From the NCBI GenBank assembly GCA_016215555.1, contig JACRJC010000048.1, forward strand, positions 1-60,662: a stretch of 60,662 nt of DNA. The letters run 5' to 3'. Positions 17,077-27,500 of the stretch are shown here, piece by piece. Both the position numbers and the translations under genes were made by a program. The DNA comes from Rhodospirillales bacterium. GTDB taxonomy: Bacteria > Pseudomonadota > Alphaproteobacteria > Rhodospirillales > WMHbin7. Position 1 is the stretch's first letter. Each line of letters starts with the position of its first letter. Below the pieces are notes generated by a model, which was not told the origin of the DNA, searched no databases, and was given only the letters and a program-made list of their open reading frames with translations.

Positions 17077-17552
17077 CAATCCCCAACCGCCCAAGCCTTG
17101 CCGATCTGGCTCGCATGTCCCTTGGCGAAATCGCCGCCCTTTCCGGAGAATCCCTGGCCTTGCTTCAGGAAGAAGCCGACGAGGCTCTGCGCCGCGCCAA
17201 GGCTGCCAAGGACGGGCTCGACGGTGCTCTGGAGCGCAAATACGGAGCCATTGCCGCCGAGCTGCGCAAGCGCGAGGGCAAGGATACCGGCACGGTGCGC
17301 TTCGACGATGGAGGCATCACCGTGGTGGCCGATCTGCCCAAGAAGGTGGAGTGGGAGCAGGACCGGTTGGCGGCCACCGTCCTGCGCATCCGCGCGGCTG
17401 GCGACGATCCTGCCGAATACGTCGAGACCGCCTTCAAGGTGCCTGAGCGCAAATACACCGCCTGGCCTGCCAATATTCGCACCGCTTTCGAAGCCGCCCG
17501 CACGGTGAAACCCGGCAAGCCCAGTTTTGTCCTGAAACCACAATCGCCTTGA
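17073..17552 (+). CDS. Early phage protein, coiled-coil N-terminus
   Basis: This 159-aa protein has a long helix rich in Glu, Ala and Arg (about residues 12-65) and ends KYTAWPANIRTAFEAARTVKPGKPSFVL. The layout resembles phage Gp157-like or nuclease-stimulating helpers next to recombination ATPases, but I see no diagnostic motif. Confidence 0.68.
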   Translation: MTIPNRPSLADLARMSLGEIAALSGESLALLQEEADEALRRAKAAKDGLDGALERKYGAIAAELRKREGKDTGTVRFDDGGITVVADLPKKVEWEQDRLAATVLRIRAAGDDPAEYVETAFKVPERKYTAWPANIRTAFEAARTVKPGKPSFVLKPQSP

Positions 17553-17649
17553 AACAACGACGGGGCAGTCCGTTCCGCAAGGGCGGACAGGCTTCCCTTC
17601 GGCGCCCGGTCAACGCCCCGTCGCCCCCCTTTTTGAAATGGAGAATCTC

Positions 17650-18486
17650 ATGGCCGTTCGCATCATCACCGCCGACGAGCGCTTGTCATCCGCCGGGAAC
17701 AAAACCTCGGTGGCCATCTTCGGCCCTCCCGGTTGCGGCAAGACGTCGCTTTTGAGAACCCTGCCTGCCGACAAGACCGCCTGCCTCGACCTCGAAGCGG
17801 GCATGAAGTCGGTGCAGGACTGGAAAGGCGCCAGCATCCCGGTGCGCAGCTTTGCGGATTTTCGCGATCTCGCCGTTCTGATCGGTGGCCCTGACCCGGC
17901 GGTCGATCCCAACGCCTTCTACAGTGCCCAGCATCATCAGCATGTGCGTTCGATCTATGCGGGCAGCGGGGTCGAAGAGTTCCTGGCCGCCATGCCGATC
18001 ATCTTCGTCGATTCCATCACCGATCTCACCCGCCAAGCCATGGCCTTCGCCAAGCAGCAGCCGGAAGCCTTCTCGGAGCGTACCGGCAAGCCGGATGTGC
18101 GAGGCGCTTACGGCCTGCTGGGCCGCGAGGTGATCCAGGCGCTCAAGCATCTGCAACACGCGCCGGGCAAAACGGTGATCTTCGTCGGCGTTCTGGAGAA
18201 GGTGACCGACGAGTTCAATGCCACCAGTTGGCAGCCGCAGATGGAAGGGTCCAAGGCGGGGCGCGAATTGCCCGGCATCGTCGATCAGGTCATTTCCATG
18301 CACTTGTTCTCCAGGGATGCCGAGGGCAACTGGCAACTCGATGAAAAGGCCGCCGAGCGACGCCTCGTCTGCCGCTCCGGCAATCCGTTCGGGCTGCCCG
18401 CCAAGGATCGTTCCGGCCGCCTGGATGTGACCGAGGCCCCTGACCTCGGCACCCTGCTTTCCAAAATCAACCGCATTCCCGCCTGA
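17650..18486 (+). CDS. Sak4-like RecA-fold ATPase
   Basis: This 278-aa protein has Walker A FGPPGCGKTSLLR (about residues 23-35), then CLDLEAGM and a Walker B-like IIFVDSIT (about 117-124). A single RecA-fold domain of this kind, followed by a DUF669-like gene and a Cas4-like nuclease, is the usual setting of Sak4-type phage recombination ATPases, which assist single-strand annealing and replication. The ATG at 17650 has GGAG seven bases upstream and is preferred over the ATG at 17638. Confidence 0.85.
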   Translation: MAVRIITADERLSSAGNKTSVAIFGPPGCGKTSLLRTLPADKTACLDLEAGMKSVQDWKGASIPVRSFADFRDLAVLIGGPDPAVDPNAFYSAQHHQHVRSIYAGSGVEEFLAAMPIIFVDSITDLTRQAMAFAKQQPEAFSERTGKPDVRGAYGLLGREVIQALKHLQHAPGKTVIFVGVLEKVTDEFNATSWQPQMEGSKAGRELPGIVDQVISMHLFSRDAEGNWQLDEKAAERRLVCRSGNPFGLPAKDRSGRLDVTEAPDLGTLLSKINRIPA

Positions 18487-18503
18487 CCATAGGAGAGTCC
18501 ATC

Positions 18504-19226
18504 ATGTCTTTCGATCTCAATGACGCCCAGCCCCAAATGATGCCCTCGGGGGAACTGATCCCCGACGGCACCTTCGCCAAAATCCGCCTCTCCATCCGCC
18601 CCGGCGGCGTCAACGGCTCTGTGCCCATGGACGCCGGATTGCTGAAAGGCTCGACCGAGAGCGACGCCAAGATGCTCGATTGCGAATTCACCGTGGTCGA
18701 GGGGCCGTTCGTGCGCCGCAAGTTCTGGCAGAACTTCACCGTGGCCGGTGGCAAGCTCGACGACAAGGGACAAAGCAAGGGCTGGAACATCTCCAAGGGG
18801 TCTTTCCGCGCCATGATCGACAGCGCCCTTGGCCTCAATCCCAAGGATATGAGCGAGGCGACCAAGGCCAAGCGGCTGATCCAGGGTTTGAAGCAGATGG
18901 ACGGCATCACCTTTGCCGCCCGCATCATGGTCGAGCCCGCCAGCGATCCCAAATACCGCGACCAGAATCGGCTAGCCAACGTGGTGCTGCCTGACGAGGC
19001 CCAATACGCGGCGATCATGAAGGGCGAGGCGGTTGAGCCCGAGCCGGTCAACGCCAAGCCTCGCAAATCCGCTGCCGCCAGTGCGGTGCAGAACGCCCCG
19101 GCCTGGGCGACGGACAATGCACCGGCTCAAGCGTCGCAACAGCAGGGCGGCGCTCCATGGGTTCAACAGCCCCCGCCCGCTTCGCCTCCGCCAGCCGCCT
19201 CTGGTCCGGCTTGGCTAAATGGCTGA
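18504..19226 (+). CDS. DUF669-like single-strand DNA-binding protein
   Basis: This 240-aa protein has an OB-fold-like N-terminal half (IPDGTFAKIRLSI, CEFTVVEGPFVRRKFWQNFTV) and a disordered tail rich in Pro, Ala and Gln ending AWLNG. The tail resembles that of SSB proteins. Its place after a Sak4-like ATPase supports a role in binding single-stranded DNA during phage replication. Confidence 0.75.
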   Translation: MSFDLNDAQPQMMPSGELIPDGTFAKIRLSIRPGGVNGSVPMDAGLLKGSTESDAKMLDCEFTVVEGPFVRRKFWQNFTVAGGKLDDKGQSKGWNISKGSFRAMIDSALGLNPKDMSEATKAKRLIQGLKQMDGITFAARIMVEPASDPKYRDQNRLANVVLPDEAQYAAIMKGEAVEPEPVNAKPRKSAAASAVQNAPAWATDNAPAQASQQQGGAPWVQQPPPASPPPAASGPAWLNG

Positions 19227-19507
19227 TGGAGATGCCGCCTGCCAATTTGGCATTTGCGGGCGGGCGGCTTCCCACCATGACGGACGATGAATGGCAGGTC
19301 CATGTGACGCACGAGGCGGCGAAGGCGATCGGCAAATGGCTCGAAGGAAGGGGAAGGCTGCATCAACCCATCAGAGCCATGACCATGTCCGATCTCGAAG
19401 CGATGGCCGACAACGCCATCGCGCGCTGGATCGTCCTGCAATCGGAGCGCCTGCAACGACAGGGATGGCCGCCAGAGGACCTGATCAGGCGGCTCTTGCT
19501 GGGGTAG
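19226..19507 (+). CDS. Small phage protein
   Basis: This 93-aa protein starts at an ATG overlapping the previous stop (TGATG). The body (DDEWQVHVTHEAAKAIGKWLEGRGR, in shorter blocks) is helical. It overlaps the next gene. Function unknown. Confidence 0.6.
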   Translation: MEMPPANLAFAGGRLPTMTDDEWQVHVTHEAAKAIGKWLEGRGRLHQPIRAMTMSDLEAMADNAIARWIVLQSERLQRQGWPPEDLIRRLLLG

Positions 19508-19875
19508 CCCTTTGCGCCGTCTGCGGTCGTGAGGCCAGAGGCTTCGGCCATTGCCACAGGCTTCGCTGGGAGAGCTATCCGCATTACCGCTTCTGCTCGA
19601 TGTGCTGTTTGAAGATCGGCTCGGCCATTGCAACAAGGAATTTCGGAATGATCGACAAGACCGCACGCGAATGCCAGGCCATCAAGGAAGCAAGGCGGCC
19701 CTTCGCCGAGGCGCTGACCGAGATGGGCCTGATGGAGCCTTTCCATAACAGATCGGCGGAAGAGATCGATCGGCTGATCGAGGCCGCCGTCACCGGCTAT
19801 GTCGAGTCCATGCAGCGCCAAGCCGCCGTCATGGAGCGCTCCGGCACGCCCTTCGACGACCCTATCCCATTTTGA
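19465..19875 (+). CDS. DUF6511-like zinc-ribbon phage protein
   Basis: This 136-aa protein has four paired cysteines in LCAVCGREARGFGHC and YRFCSMCC, a probable zinc ribbon, followed by a helical tail (IDKTARECQAIKEARRPFAE). I recall this as DUF6511. I start it at the ATG at 19465, inside the previous gene, because no other start lies before the first cysteine pair. Function unknown; a DNA-binding helper is likely. Confidence 0.65.
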   Translation: MAARGPDQAALAGVALCAVCGREARGFGHCHRLRWESYPHYRFCSMCCLKIGSAIATRNFGMIDKTARECQAIKEARRPFAEALTEMGLMEPFHNRSAEEIDRLIEAAVTGYVESMQRQAAVMERSGTPFDDPIPF

Positions 19876-19882
19876 GGCCGCC

Positions 19883-20680
19883 ATGCTCGACCTCAACACT
19901 GGTTCCGGCTGTCAGTATCAGGCCCCCAACCGCGATCCCGGCATTGCCATGGCGGTGAACGCCGCCATCGATGCCGCCCTGACGGCGCGCAACCGGGCGC
20001 AAGTTCCCCGTCAATATGTCAGCGCCTCTGGGCTGGGCCGCGAATGCCTGCGCCAGATTCAATACGACTATCTTGCCGTGCCCAAGGACGAGGGCCGCGA
20101 CTTTGAACCCGCCACCTTGCGGATCTTCGAGGCCGGGCACCGGGGCGAAGACGTGGTGGCGGCATGGCTGCGGGCCGCCGGTTTCGATCTGCGTACGGAA
20201 CGCCGCGATGGTCGGCAGTTCGGCTTTTCCGCCCTGGGCGGAAGGTTCAAAGGACATATCGACGGCTGCCTCGTCTCCGGCCCCGTCACCATGTCGTATC
20301 CAGCACTTTGGGAAAACAAGGCCCTGGGGGTGGCGTCCTGGAAAGACGTGGTGAAGCGAGGCGTGGTTTTATCCAAGCCGGTCTATGCCGCCCAGCTTGC
20401 CCTCTATCAGGCCTATATGGATCTGCCCGCCCCGGCACTGTTCACCGCGCTCAACCGCGACACTTGGGATATCCATTGCGAACTGGTGCCTTTCGACGCA
20501 GCACTTGCCCAGGCCATGAGCGACCGCGCCGTCCAAGTGGTGCGGGCCTGCGAAGCCCGGGAACTGCTGCCCCGTTCGTCGGCGGAACGGACATCCATCG
20601 TCTGCCGGGGCGGCAAGACGGCAGGCGGGTGGCATTCGCCCTGTTCATGGCAGGACCATTGCTGGGGAAGAAGCCTATGA
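19883..20680 (+). CDS. Cas4/RecB-like PD-(D/E)XK nuclease
   Basis: This 265-aa protein shows the RecB-nuclease motifs: an early helix with LGRECLRQIQYDYL, RIFEAGHRGEDVVAAWL, the Asp-containing GHIDG, WENKAL (the E-x-K pair) and YAAQLALYQAYM with the conserved Gln. Three cysteines near the end (IVCRGG, PCSWQDHCWG) with the early Cys could hold an iron-sulfur cluster as in Cas4/AddB. In phages this nuclease works with the annealing ATPase and helicase. It overlaps the next gene by four bases. Confidence 0.85.
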   Translation: MLDLNTGSGCQYQAPNRDPGIAMAVNAAIDAALTARNRAQVPRQYVSASGLGRECLRQIQYDYLAVPKDEGRDFEPATLRIFEAGHRGEDVVAAWLRAAGFDLRTERRDGRQFGFSALGGRFKGHIDGCLVSGPVTMSYPALWENKALGVASWKDVVKRGVVLSKPVYAAQLALYQAYMDLPAPALFTALNRDTWDIHCELVPFDAALAQAMSDRAVQVVRACEARELLPRSSAERTSIVCRGGKTAGGWHSPCSWQDHCWGRSL

Positions 20681-21981
20681 CCGACATCACGCCCTCGGAC
20701 AAGCAAGCCCGCGCCATCGCCGCCATCAAGGAATGGTTCGAGACGGAAACGGAACGCCAGCAGGTGTTCCGCCTGTTCGGTTTCGCAGGCACCGGGAAAT
20801 CGACGGTGCTGAAATTCGCGCTTGAGGAATTGGGCCTCGGCCCCCATGCCGAGGACCGCCCCGGCGTGGTCACCGCCACCTTCACCGGCAAGGCCGCTCT
20901 GGTGTTGCGGCGTAAAGGCACACCAGCACGGACCATCCACAGCCTGATCTACAGTGTCATCGAAGCCACCCTGGAGGAAATCGAGGAAGCGCAGAAGCAG
21001 ATCGCTCAGGCCGAGATCGATGCCCGCTCTTTGACCGGCTTCGACCGCACCGCCGCCGAGGCCGCCATCGAGGCTATGCGCCAAGCGGTGCGCGACATGA
21101 AAAAGCCGCGCTTCGCCCTCAATCCCGACAGCCCGGCCGCCACTGCCAAACTGATCGTGCTGGACGAGGTTTCCATGGTCGGCGAAGAGATGGCGCGCGA
21201 CCTGATGAGCTTTAAGCGCCCCATTCTGGTGCTGGGCGATCCCGGCCAGTTGCCCCCGATCAAGGGAGAAGGCGCCTTCACCAAGGAAGCCCCCGACATC
21301 ATGCTGACGGAAATCCATCGCCAGGCCGCCGAAAGCGCCATCATCCGGCTTGCCACCATGGCCCGCGAGGGCCAGCCCATCGGCTTCGGCCAATATGACG
21401 ATCATGCCTGGAAGATGCGCATGGCCCATGTCACCCCCGATCAGGCCCTGCGCGGCGGCCAGGTGATTTGCGGCAGGAATGCCACCCGTTTCCAGCTCAA
21501 CAATGCGCTTCGCCGCGCCGCAAACTTCGGCGGTTCGGCACTGCCGACCGGGCCGGGCGAGAAAATCATCTGCCTCAAGAACCAGAACGACCTCGGCCTG
21601 ATTAACGGCATGTTTCTAACGCTGTCCGACATCGTCGATGAAGGCAGCCTCTATTTCTCGGCCATTGTCACGGATGAGGAGGGAACGCCCATCGGGCCAC
21701 CCGACAAAAACGGCAAACCCGGTCGCCTGCTTCTCTACAAGGGACATTTCGAGGACCATGTCGCCCTCGATCCCCATCGCCACGACCGTGATTGGCGCGA
21801 CAAGAGGAAACTGACCGAGGCCACCTTCGGCTGGGCCATCACCTGTCACAAGGCCCAGGGCTCGCAATGGGAAAATGTCGTCGTCTGGGATGACGGGCTG
21901 GGCCGCACCGAGCAGGATCGCCGCCGCTGGCTCTATACCGCCATTACGCGGGCCGAAAGGGGGCTGGTGATTCTCGCATGA
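20677..21981 (+). CDS. RecD/Dda-like SF1 helicase
   Basis: This 434-aa protein has Walker A FGFAGTGKSTVLK (about residues 35-47), Walker B LIVLDEVSMV (about 157-166), LGDPGQLPPIKGEGAF, and the C-terminal WAITCHKAQGSQWENVVV and WLYTAITRAERGL motifs. These define an SF1B helicase of the RecD/Dda type. The ATG overlaps the nuclease stop, with GGGGAAG upstream. It presumably unwinds DNA in phage replication or recombination. Confidence 0.92.
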   Translation: MTDITPSDKQARAIAAIKEWFETETERQQVFRLFGFAGTGKSTVLKFALEELGLGPHAEDRPGVVTATFTGKAALVLRRKGTPARTIHSLIYSVIEATLEEIEEAQKQIAQAEIDARSLTGFDRTAAEAAIEAMRQAVRDMKKPRFALNPDSPAATAKLIVLDEVSMVGEEMARDLMSFKRPILVLGDPGQLPPIKGEGAFTKEAPDIMLTEIHRQAAESAIIRLATMAREGQPIGFGQYDDHAWKMRMAHVTPDQALRGGQVICGRNATRFQLNNALRRAANFGGSALPTGPGEKIICLKNQNDLGLINGMFLTLSDIVDEGSLYFSAIVTDEEGTPIGPPDKNGKPGRLLLYKGHFEDHVALDPHRHDRDWRDKRKLTEATFGWAITCHKAQGSQWENVVVWDDGLGRTEQDRRRWLYTAITRAERGLVILA

Positions 21982-24503
21982 TCGACCTCAACGATGTCTG
22001 GCAACCGCCCGCCCGCTTCGACCTGCCCGAAATCCGCAGCCGTCTTGCGGCAACTGCACCCAATTGGCTGCCCGGCCTGTTTGTGCATGGTCGTCTGTCG
22101 CCGGATCGCAAGAGCTTACGCTGCGCCGATTTGTCCGGGCGTCCACCCCGCAAGGAAGGATCGTGTATCATCCATCTGTCCGGTCACCATGCCGGTTGGG
22201 GATTCGACCACGCCACGGGGGAAAACGCCGGTCCCATCGACCTGATTCACCACGCGACAGGTCTTTCCGACCGGGAATTGTTTGAGGAAGCCGCCCGGCT
22301 GGCCCGCATGGATCAGCCCTCGCCTCCACGTCCAACCGTCCAAAGGCCGACGCACGACCTGGAGGTCGCCCGCATCCTGGGCGGTTGCGCCCCACTGGCC
22401 GGGACTATTGGCGAGGCCTATCTGCGCCACCGCGGCGTCGGCGATCCCCAATCGCCCGATCTTTTGTTCCATGACGACTTGACGGATTTCGAGGCAAAGC
22501 GCGGCTGGCCAGGTCTGGTGGCCATTGTCCGGGACGGGGCCGGTCATCCCACCGGCGGCATTCACCGCACCTTCCTGCAAGAGAACGGTTCAAGCAAGGC
22601 TCCGCCCGGCAAGAAGATGCTGGGGCCGATTGCGGGCGGCTCGGTTCGCCTGGCTCCCGTTCTGGTCGATGGGCATCTGGGCATCTCCGAAGGCATCGAA
22701 ACCGCCCTGTCGGCCTGGGCCATCTTCGCCATTCCCACCTGGGCAGCCCTGTCGGCAGGCAATCTGCGCGATTGGCAATGGCCCGAAGGTACTCTGCGCG
22801 TCACCATCTTTGCCGATGCCGGTGAAGCCGGTCTGCAAGCCGCCGCTGCCTTGGCCGACCGCCTGAACCTTGCCGACATTCCATCCGCCGTCGTTTCGCC
22901 ACTGTACGGCGACGATTTCAACGACGATCTGCGAAAAGGTGCCGTTGCCGCACATTATAATAGTGAGGAAGAAGCGGACGAAGCTTCCGTCGAGGCGCCA
23001 GCTCTTCCTTGCGGTTTCGACGAGCTGCGCGCCGCCGCCCTGAAACTGACCTTTCCGCCCGACATGGGCGAGCTCGCCCGTCTGCTTGGCCAGCTTGCTC
23101 GCTCCCGCCTCGACCCTGTGGAGGAACGCGAGGTTCTGGTGGGCATCAAGGCCACCACCCGGATCCCTGTGTCTGTGACGGAAAAGCAAATCCGCGATCT
23201 GCGCCGCCGTGCAGGCCCCTACAGTACCCCCGCCATGCGTCCAACCTGGTTCAGCCAGATTCGCACCGGCGCTGACGGCGCACCCGAGCGCAACGAGGCC
23301 AACGTCATTACAGCCCTTTCCAACGACGAAGCCTTCGCAGGAACATTGATCTTCGACGAGTTCCGCCAGGAGATCATCGTCAACCGCCCGCTTCCCTGGG
23401 ATAGTCAGGCAGCCATCCCACGACCCTGGTCCGACGCAGACGATGTCCGTTGCGCCGAATGGCTCCAGCGCCGTGAAATCAATGTCGCCCCCAGCGTGGT
23501 GGCCCGCAGCGTCGGTGCCGTCGCCCGCGATTTCCGCATTCATCCGGTGCGTGAGTATCTGACCAGTCTTCAATGGGATGGCGTCCCACGCTTAGAAAGC
23601 TGGGCCAACACCTATCTTGGTGCCGAAGACACCCGGCTCAATCGTGCCTTTGGCTCGCTGTGGATGATCTCTGCCGTGGCCCGCATCATGCAGCCAGGCG
23701 CAAAGGTCGATCATATGCTGATCCTTGAAGGCCCGCAGGGTGCCAAGAAATCAACCGCCCTCAAAGTGCTGGCAGGGGAGGATTGGTTCACCGACGAACT
23801 GGCCGAAATCGGCAGCAAGGATGCCGCCCAGCAGATGCGCGGCGTCTGGATCATCGAGATCGCCGAACTGGACGCCATCGGCAGGGCCGAGGTTTCGCGC
23901 ATCAAATCGTTCCTGACCCGCACCATCGACCGCTACCGTCCGCCCTATGAACGCTACGTCGTCGATGTGGCGCGCCAATGCGTCTTCGCCGGTAGCGTCA
24001 ATCCCGATACTTATCTCCGTGACGAAACCGGCAACCGGCGCTTCTGGCCGATCCGTTGCGGGCGCATCGACCTCGCAGCACTTCGCCGTGATCGCGACCA
24101 GCTTTGGGCCGAGGCCGTGGCCATCTATAAGCAGGGCGGCATCTGGTGGCTGGACGATCCGGAATTGATAGCGCTGGCCAAGGCTGAGCAGGAAGAACGC
24201 TATCAGACCGACGCCTGGGATGGGTTGATCGACCACTGGCTGGCCTTTGAAAAGCGCCGCATCAATTACGGCTATGGCGCTTACGACGACTGGCGCGACG
24301 AGGAAACCGCCCGCACAACGCCGCTCACCGATGTGTCCGTGGCCGAAATCCTTCAGCAGGCTATCGGCATCGAGCCGGGACGCTGGACGCGAGGCGACCA
24401 GATGCGGGTCACCGCCTTTTTGAAGGCCAGGGGTTGGCAGCGCTATCAGACGAGGATTGGCGAGCGTAGCGGCGGTCTGAGGGAGTGGCGGTATTCCCGA
24501 TGA
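21978..24503 (+). CDS. Toprim-VapE phage replication protein
   Basis: This 841-aa protein begins with a primase-like zinc-free N-terminal region (FDHATGENAGPIDLIHH), then a Toprim domain (GISEGIETALSA at about residue 236, IFADAGEAGL at about 277). The C-terminal half is a VapE-type SF3-like helicase: LQWDGVPRLESW, Walker A EGPQGAKKST at about 583, and VWIIEIAELDAI, then NRRFWPI. It overlaps the helicase stop. It probably primes and drives phage DNA synthesis. Confidence 0.9.
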   Translation: MIDLNDVWQPPARFDLPEIRSRLAATAPNWLPGLFVHGRLSPDRKSLRCADLSGRPPRKEGSCIIHLSGHHAGWGFDHATGENAGPIDLIHHATGLSDRELFEEAARLARMDQPSPPRPTVQRPTHDLEVARILGGCAPLAGTIGEAYLRHRGVGDPQSPDLLFHDDLTDFEAKRGWPGLVAIVRDGAGHPTGGIHRTFLQENGSSKAPPGKKMLGPIAGGSVRLAPVLVDGHLGISEGIETALSAWAIFAIPTWAALSAGNLRDWQWPEGTLRVTIFADAGEAGLQAAAALADRLNLADIPSAVVSPLYGDDFNDDLRKGAVAAHYNSEEEADEASVEAPALPCGFDELRAAALKLTFPPDMGELARLLGQLARSRLDPVEEREVLVGIKATTRIPVSVTEKQIRDLRRRAGPYSTPAMRPTWFSQIRTGADGAPERNEANVITALSNDEAFAGTLIFDEFRQEIIVNRPLPWDSQAAIPRPWSDADDVRCAEWLQRREINVAPSVVARSVGAVARDFRIHPVREYLTSLQWDGVPRLESWANTYLGAEDTRLNRAFGSLWMISAVARIMQPGAKVDHMLILEGPQGAKKSTALKVLAGEDWFTDELAEIGSKDAAQQMRGVWIIEIAELDAIGRAEVSRIKSFLTRTIDRYRPPYERYVVDVARQCVFAGSVNPDTYLRDETGNRRFWPIRCGRIDLAALRRDRDQLWAEAVAIYKQGGIWWLDDPELIALAKAEQEERYQTDAWDGLIDHWLAFEKRRINYGYGAYDDWRDEETARTTPLTDVSVAEILQQAIGIEPGRWTRGDQMRVTAFLKARGWQRYQTRIGERSGGLREWRYSR

Positions 24504-24596
24504 CGTCTGGGATTCATGCTGACGTTTGTCAAAAACCCGGAGCGGGTGCTCCCGCACTGAGGAATCAAAGGTATGGGATATCCAACCCAGCCCAAT

Positions 24597-27500
24597 TCAA
24601 TAGAGCACCCCGTTGACCCGCCACATCTGCCGAACTGAGGCTATACTTGCAGACGGACTATCTCCCACGGATGGGAAATGGACATGGAGACTATTTCCCA
24701 ACAAGCCGATGTTCTCCAGGATCCTGACGGCGGGGAACCCTGCCAACGGCGGTCCAAGTCGCTTTAGGTAGCCGGCGCAATAGTCCGGCGTATCAGGTGA
24801 GTCCGATGCTGCTACTGCAACAATGCGTCCTTCCAACAGGGCTAATTCGGATTCGTCGCAAACATCCACGGGGGTGAGGAGAACACGACTTCCTTCGGGA
24901 GCGACTGGATAGGCAGAGGCCCCCACGACCGGCGCGATGGCACGCAGTGATCGTAAGATATCGGAAACCTCGATTAGAGCAGCTTCGCCATGGATGCCCC
25001 CATTCTGATCGAACAGTACGCCTACGATCTTCATGGCGCGAGTCGCATAACGTGGCACGATATGTGTGGGCGGCAGTCGGCTGGTCGCCGACGGTATGCT
25101 TTCGAGAATCAGCCGCGCGGGATCGCCGCAGTCGATACCAAGTCGGCGGGCGAAATGGTTTGTGCCAAGCTGGCAGATGACGAGATCACCTCCTTTGGGC
25201 TCGATGCCTGCATCGACGATTGCCGTTTGCCCCATCAGGCACGCGGTGCCGAGGGTATGAGCCCCGATGCCGAAGAGGGCAATGTCACCAAATTCAGCTG
25301 GATCCCACATCTCGGTGGTTACATTGGACTCGGCAACAGCCGTAAAATCCATGCGCGCCGCCAGGGGAGGCAATACCCGCAACGGCGGGCTTGGCAATGG
25401 ACGACATGGCGGCGCTGACGGTGGGCTGGTGGGAACCGCCGCATGGCGGTCGTCCGGGAGGCGCCCGAGGAAGCGAGCATATGCGCCTGCGCAAGCGTCG
25501 ATCAGATTCTCAACCGAATTGAAGTGGTCATCGACAGTTTTCGCGTCCACCGGGGTAATATCACGCGGACGATGGTGGGCCTTGTTGAGTACCTTGTAGA
25601 AATCGCTGGCTGGTTGGAGTGCCGTGTAGTTCAGAAGGAGATTGAATGGCTCCTCGTTGAATGGCTTTTGACCGGTACCCCGAGCGTTAGCGATTCGCCC
25701 CAGCAAGTCCGCGAGCGTCGGCTTGAACATTGGCTTCGGATCGGAAGCCAGGAGATCCCATAACCGCGTTTCTACATGGGCGCGAACAGGTTCCACAAAT
25801 GATTGGGCTTTGCCCACGTCGTTCTCATCCTCACGCCATCGGGCACGCTCCTCCCGGAGCTTCTCGACCAGAGGAACTAGTGATGCCAAAAGCTTCGAGG
25901 ACGAGATGGGTGATAGCTGCAGCAGAGCAGAACCCACAAGGGCATTTCGTTCGCGAAGGTATGCTGTTGCCATGGCGACGAAGTGATTGTCATTGCTGAC
26001 TATAATCGGGTGCATTTCGGCCGTCAGCATGTTCGGAATGGCTGCAGCCATGTTTTCGACGTTCATGGCATCGAACAGCCCCTGCGGATCGTCAAGAAGG
26101 ACGCAAGCAAGCCCACCACGGCTGGCCCACACCCGTTCCCAGAGAGCCAACAGGAAACCCCAAACATGTGCTCGGAGGGCCGAGGAATTGAGCACCTGAT
26201 GTGCGGGGGCGATGGTGCCACCGAAGGCGATCTTCAAGTCCAACGCGGTCCCATCACCTTCGCCGAAGCCTGCAAAACCCGGCCCCCCAAGATAATGCGG
26301 CCTGTATATCCGCCCTACCCAAGTTTCCGTTCCTCTCGCCAGTTCTTTCAGTAGGCCGGCTACTTGCTCCTCGACCAATTCTGGAAAGCGACAGAACGGC
26401 TGTAAGGCAGTGGCAGCTTGTCCCAAGGCGATTACATGGGTGCCCTCCGCCTCCCATTTGTCCAGCAGATCGATGAGACCATCAAGAAGCGCGGTGGCCT
26501 TGGCTGCAGGGCGTGCCGCGGATGCGGCTTGGCGCAGAAGAAATAACTGGCGTAGCAAAGGCAAGCTAGCCAAGTCTTCAGCATCCGGCAGGGCAACCTC
26601 CCCAGCCTGCAATTTTCCGACGATTTGAGGGATAACACCATCGAATCCGTCCCGATGTTCGTGACGGAACCGTGCCACCGATAGCACAGTGGCGACCTTC
26701 CCCAACGTCAGCTCCAGTTCATGGGTTGCAGGAAACACGACCGGTAACCTCGGCTGTTCCGGTGCGTTCCATTCCGGCAAGCTGGCTGAAATTCCCATCC
26801 ATAGGGTGCCGGCATTTTCAATCAACGGTGCAAGCACACGACCGAATTCAGGTTTTCCCAGCATTTCAGTGATGAGCACCTGCTCATACAGCAGGGTCAA
26901 ACCCTTAGACCAATCATGATCGATCACATTCAGCACAGACTTCGGGAGGGTAGCGAGCAGGGTCTCGGCCTTTTCCTTCTCCCATTCATTGACCGTCCTG
27001 GTCAGATAAGTGGCTGATCGGCGGCATTCCTCCAGCGCTTCAGCGACGCCTGTGTCGAGCGCAGCATCTTCAGGAACTTCCAAAAGAGATGTCGAGCAAA
27101 CAGGGCATTTCTCGAACGGTTCATCGGGGTGGTGGTGTTGATGCCACTGCGCTACTCGAGCATAGAGTTGCCAGCGTTTGGCCTTTTCGGCATCCGCCAG
27201 CCGTGTCGCCAATTCCTCAGCCTCTGACATGATTGCGACAATCATTTTCTCCGCCGTCTCGATGTCCGCGGACTTTTCGGACAAGGCTTTGAGCGGAGCG
27301 AGTTGGGTGTGTGCAGTCGGCAAAACTTTCAACTCGGCTGCCCCCAGCGCCTTGGCCGCTGACTCAATGGCCGCGAGCAGAGCATCGACTTTGGCTTCAT
27401 CGTCAAGTGATGGGCGTTTCCGCAGGATGCTGTCGAAACATACCAGCACTTGCTCGGAGGCAGTATTGGTCACGTTTTTTGCCGCTATAATTCTCTCTCG

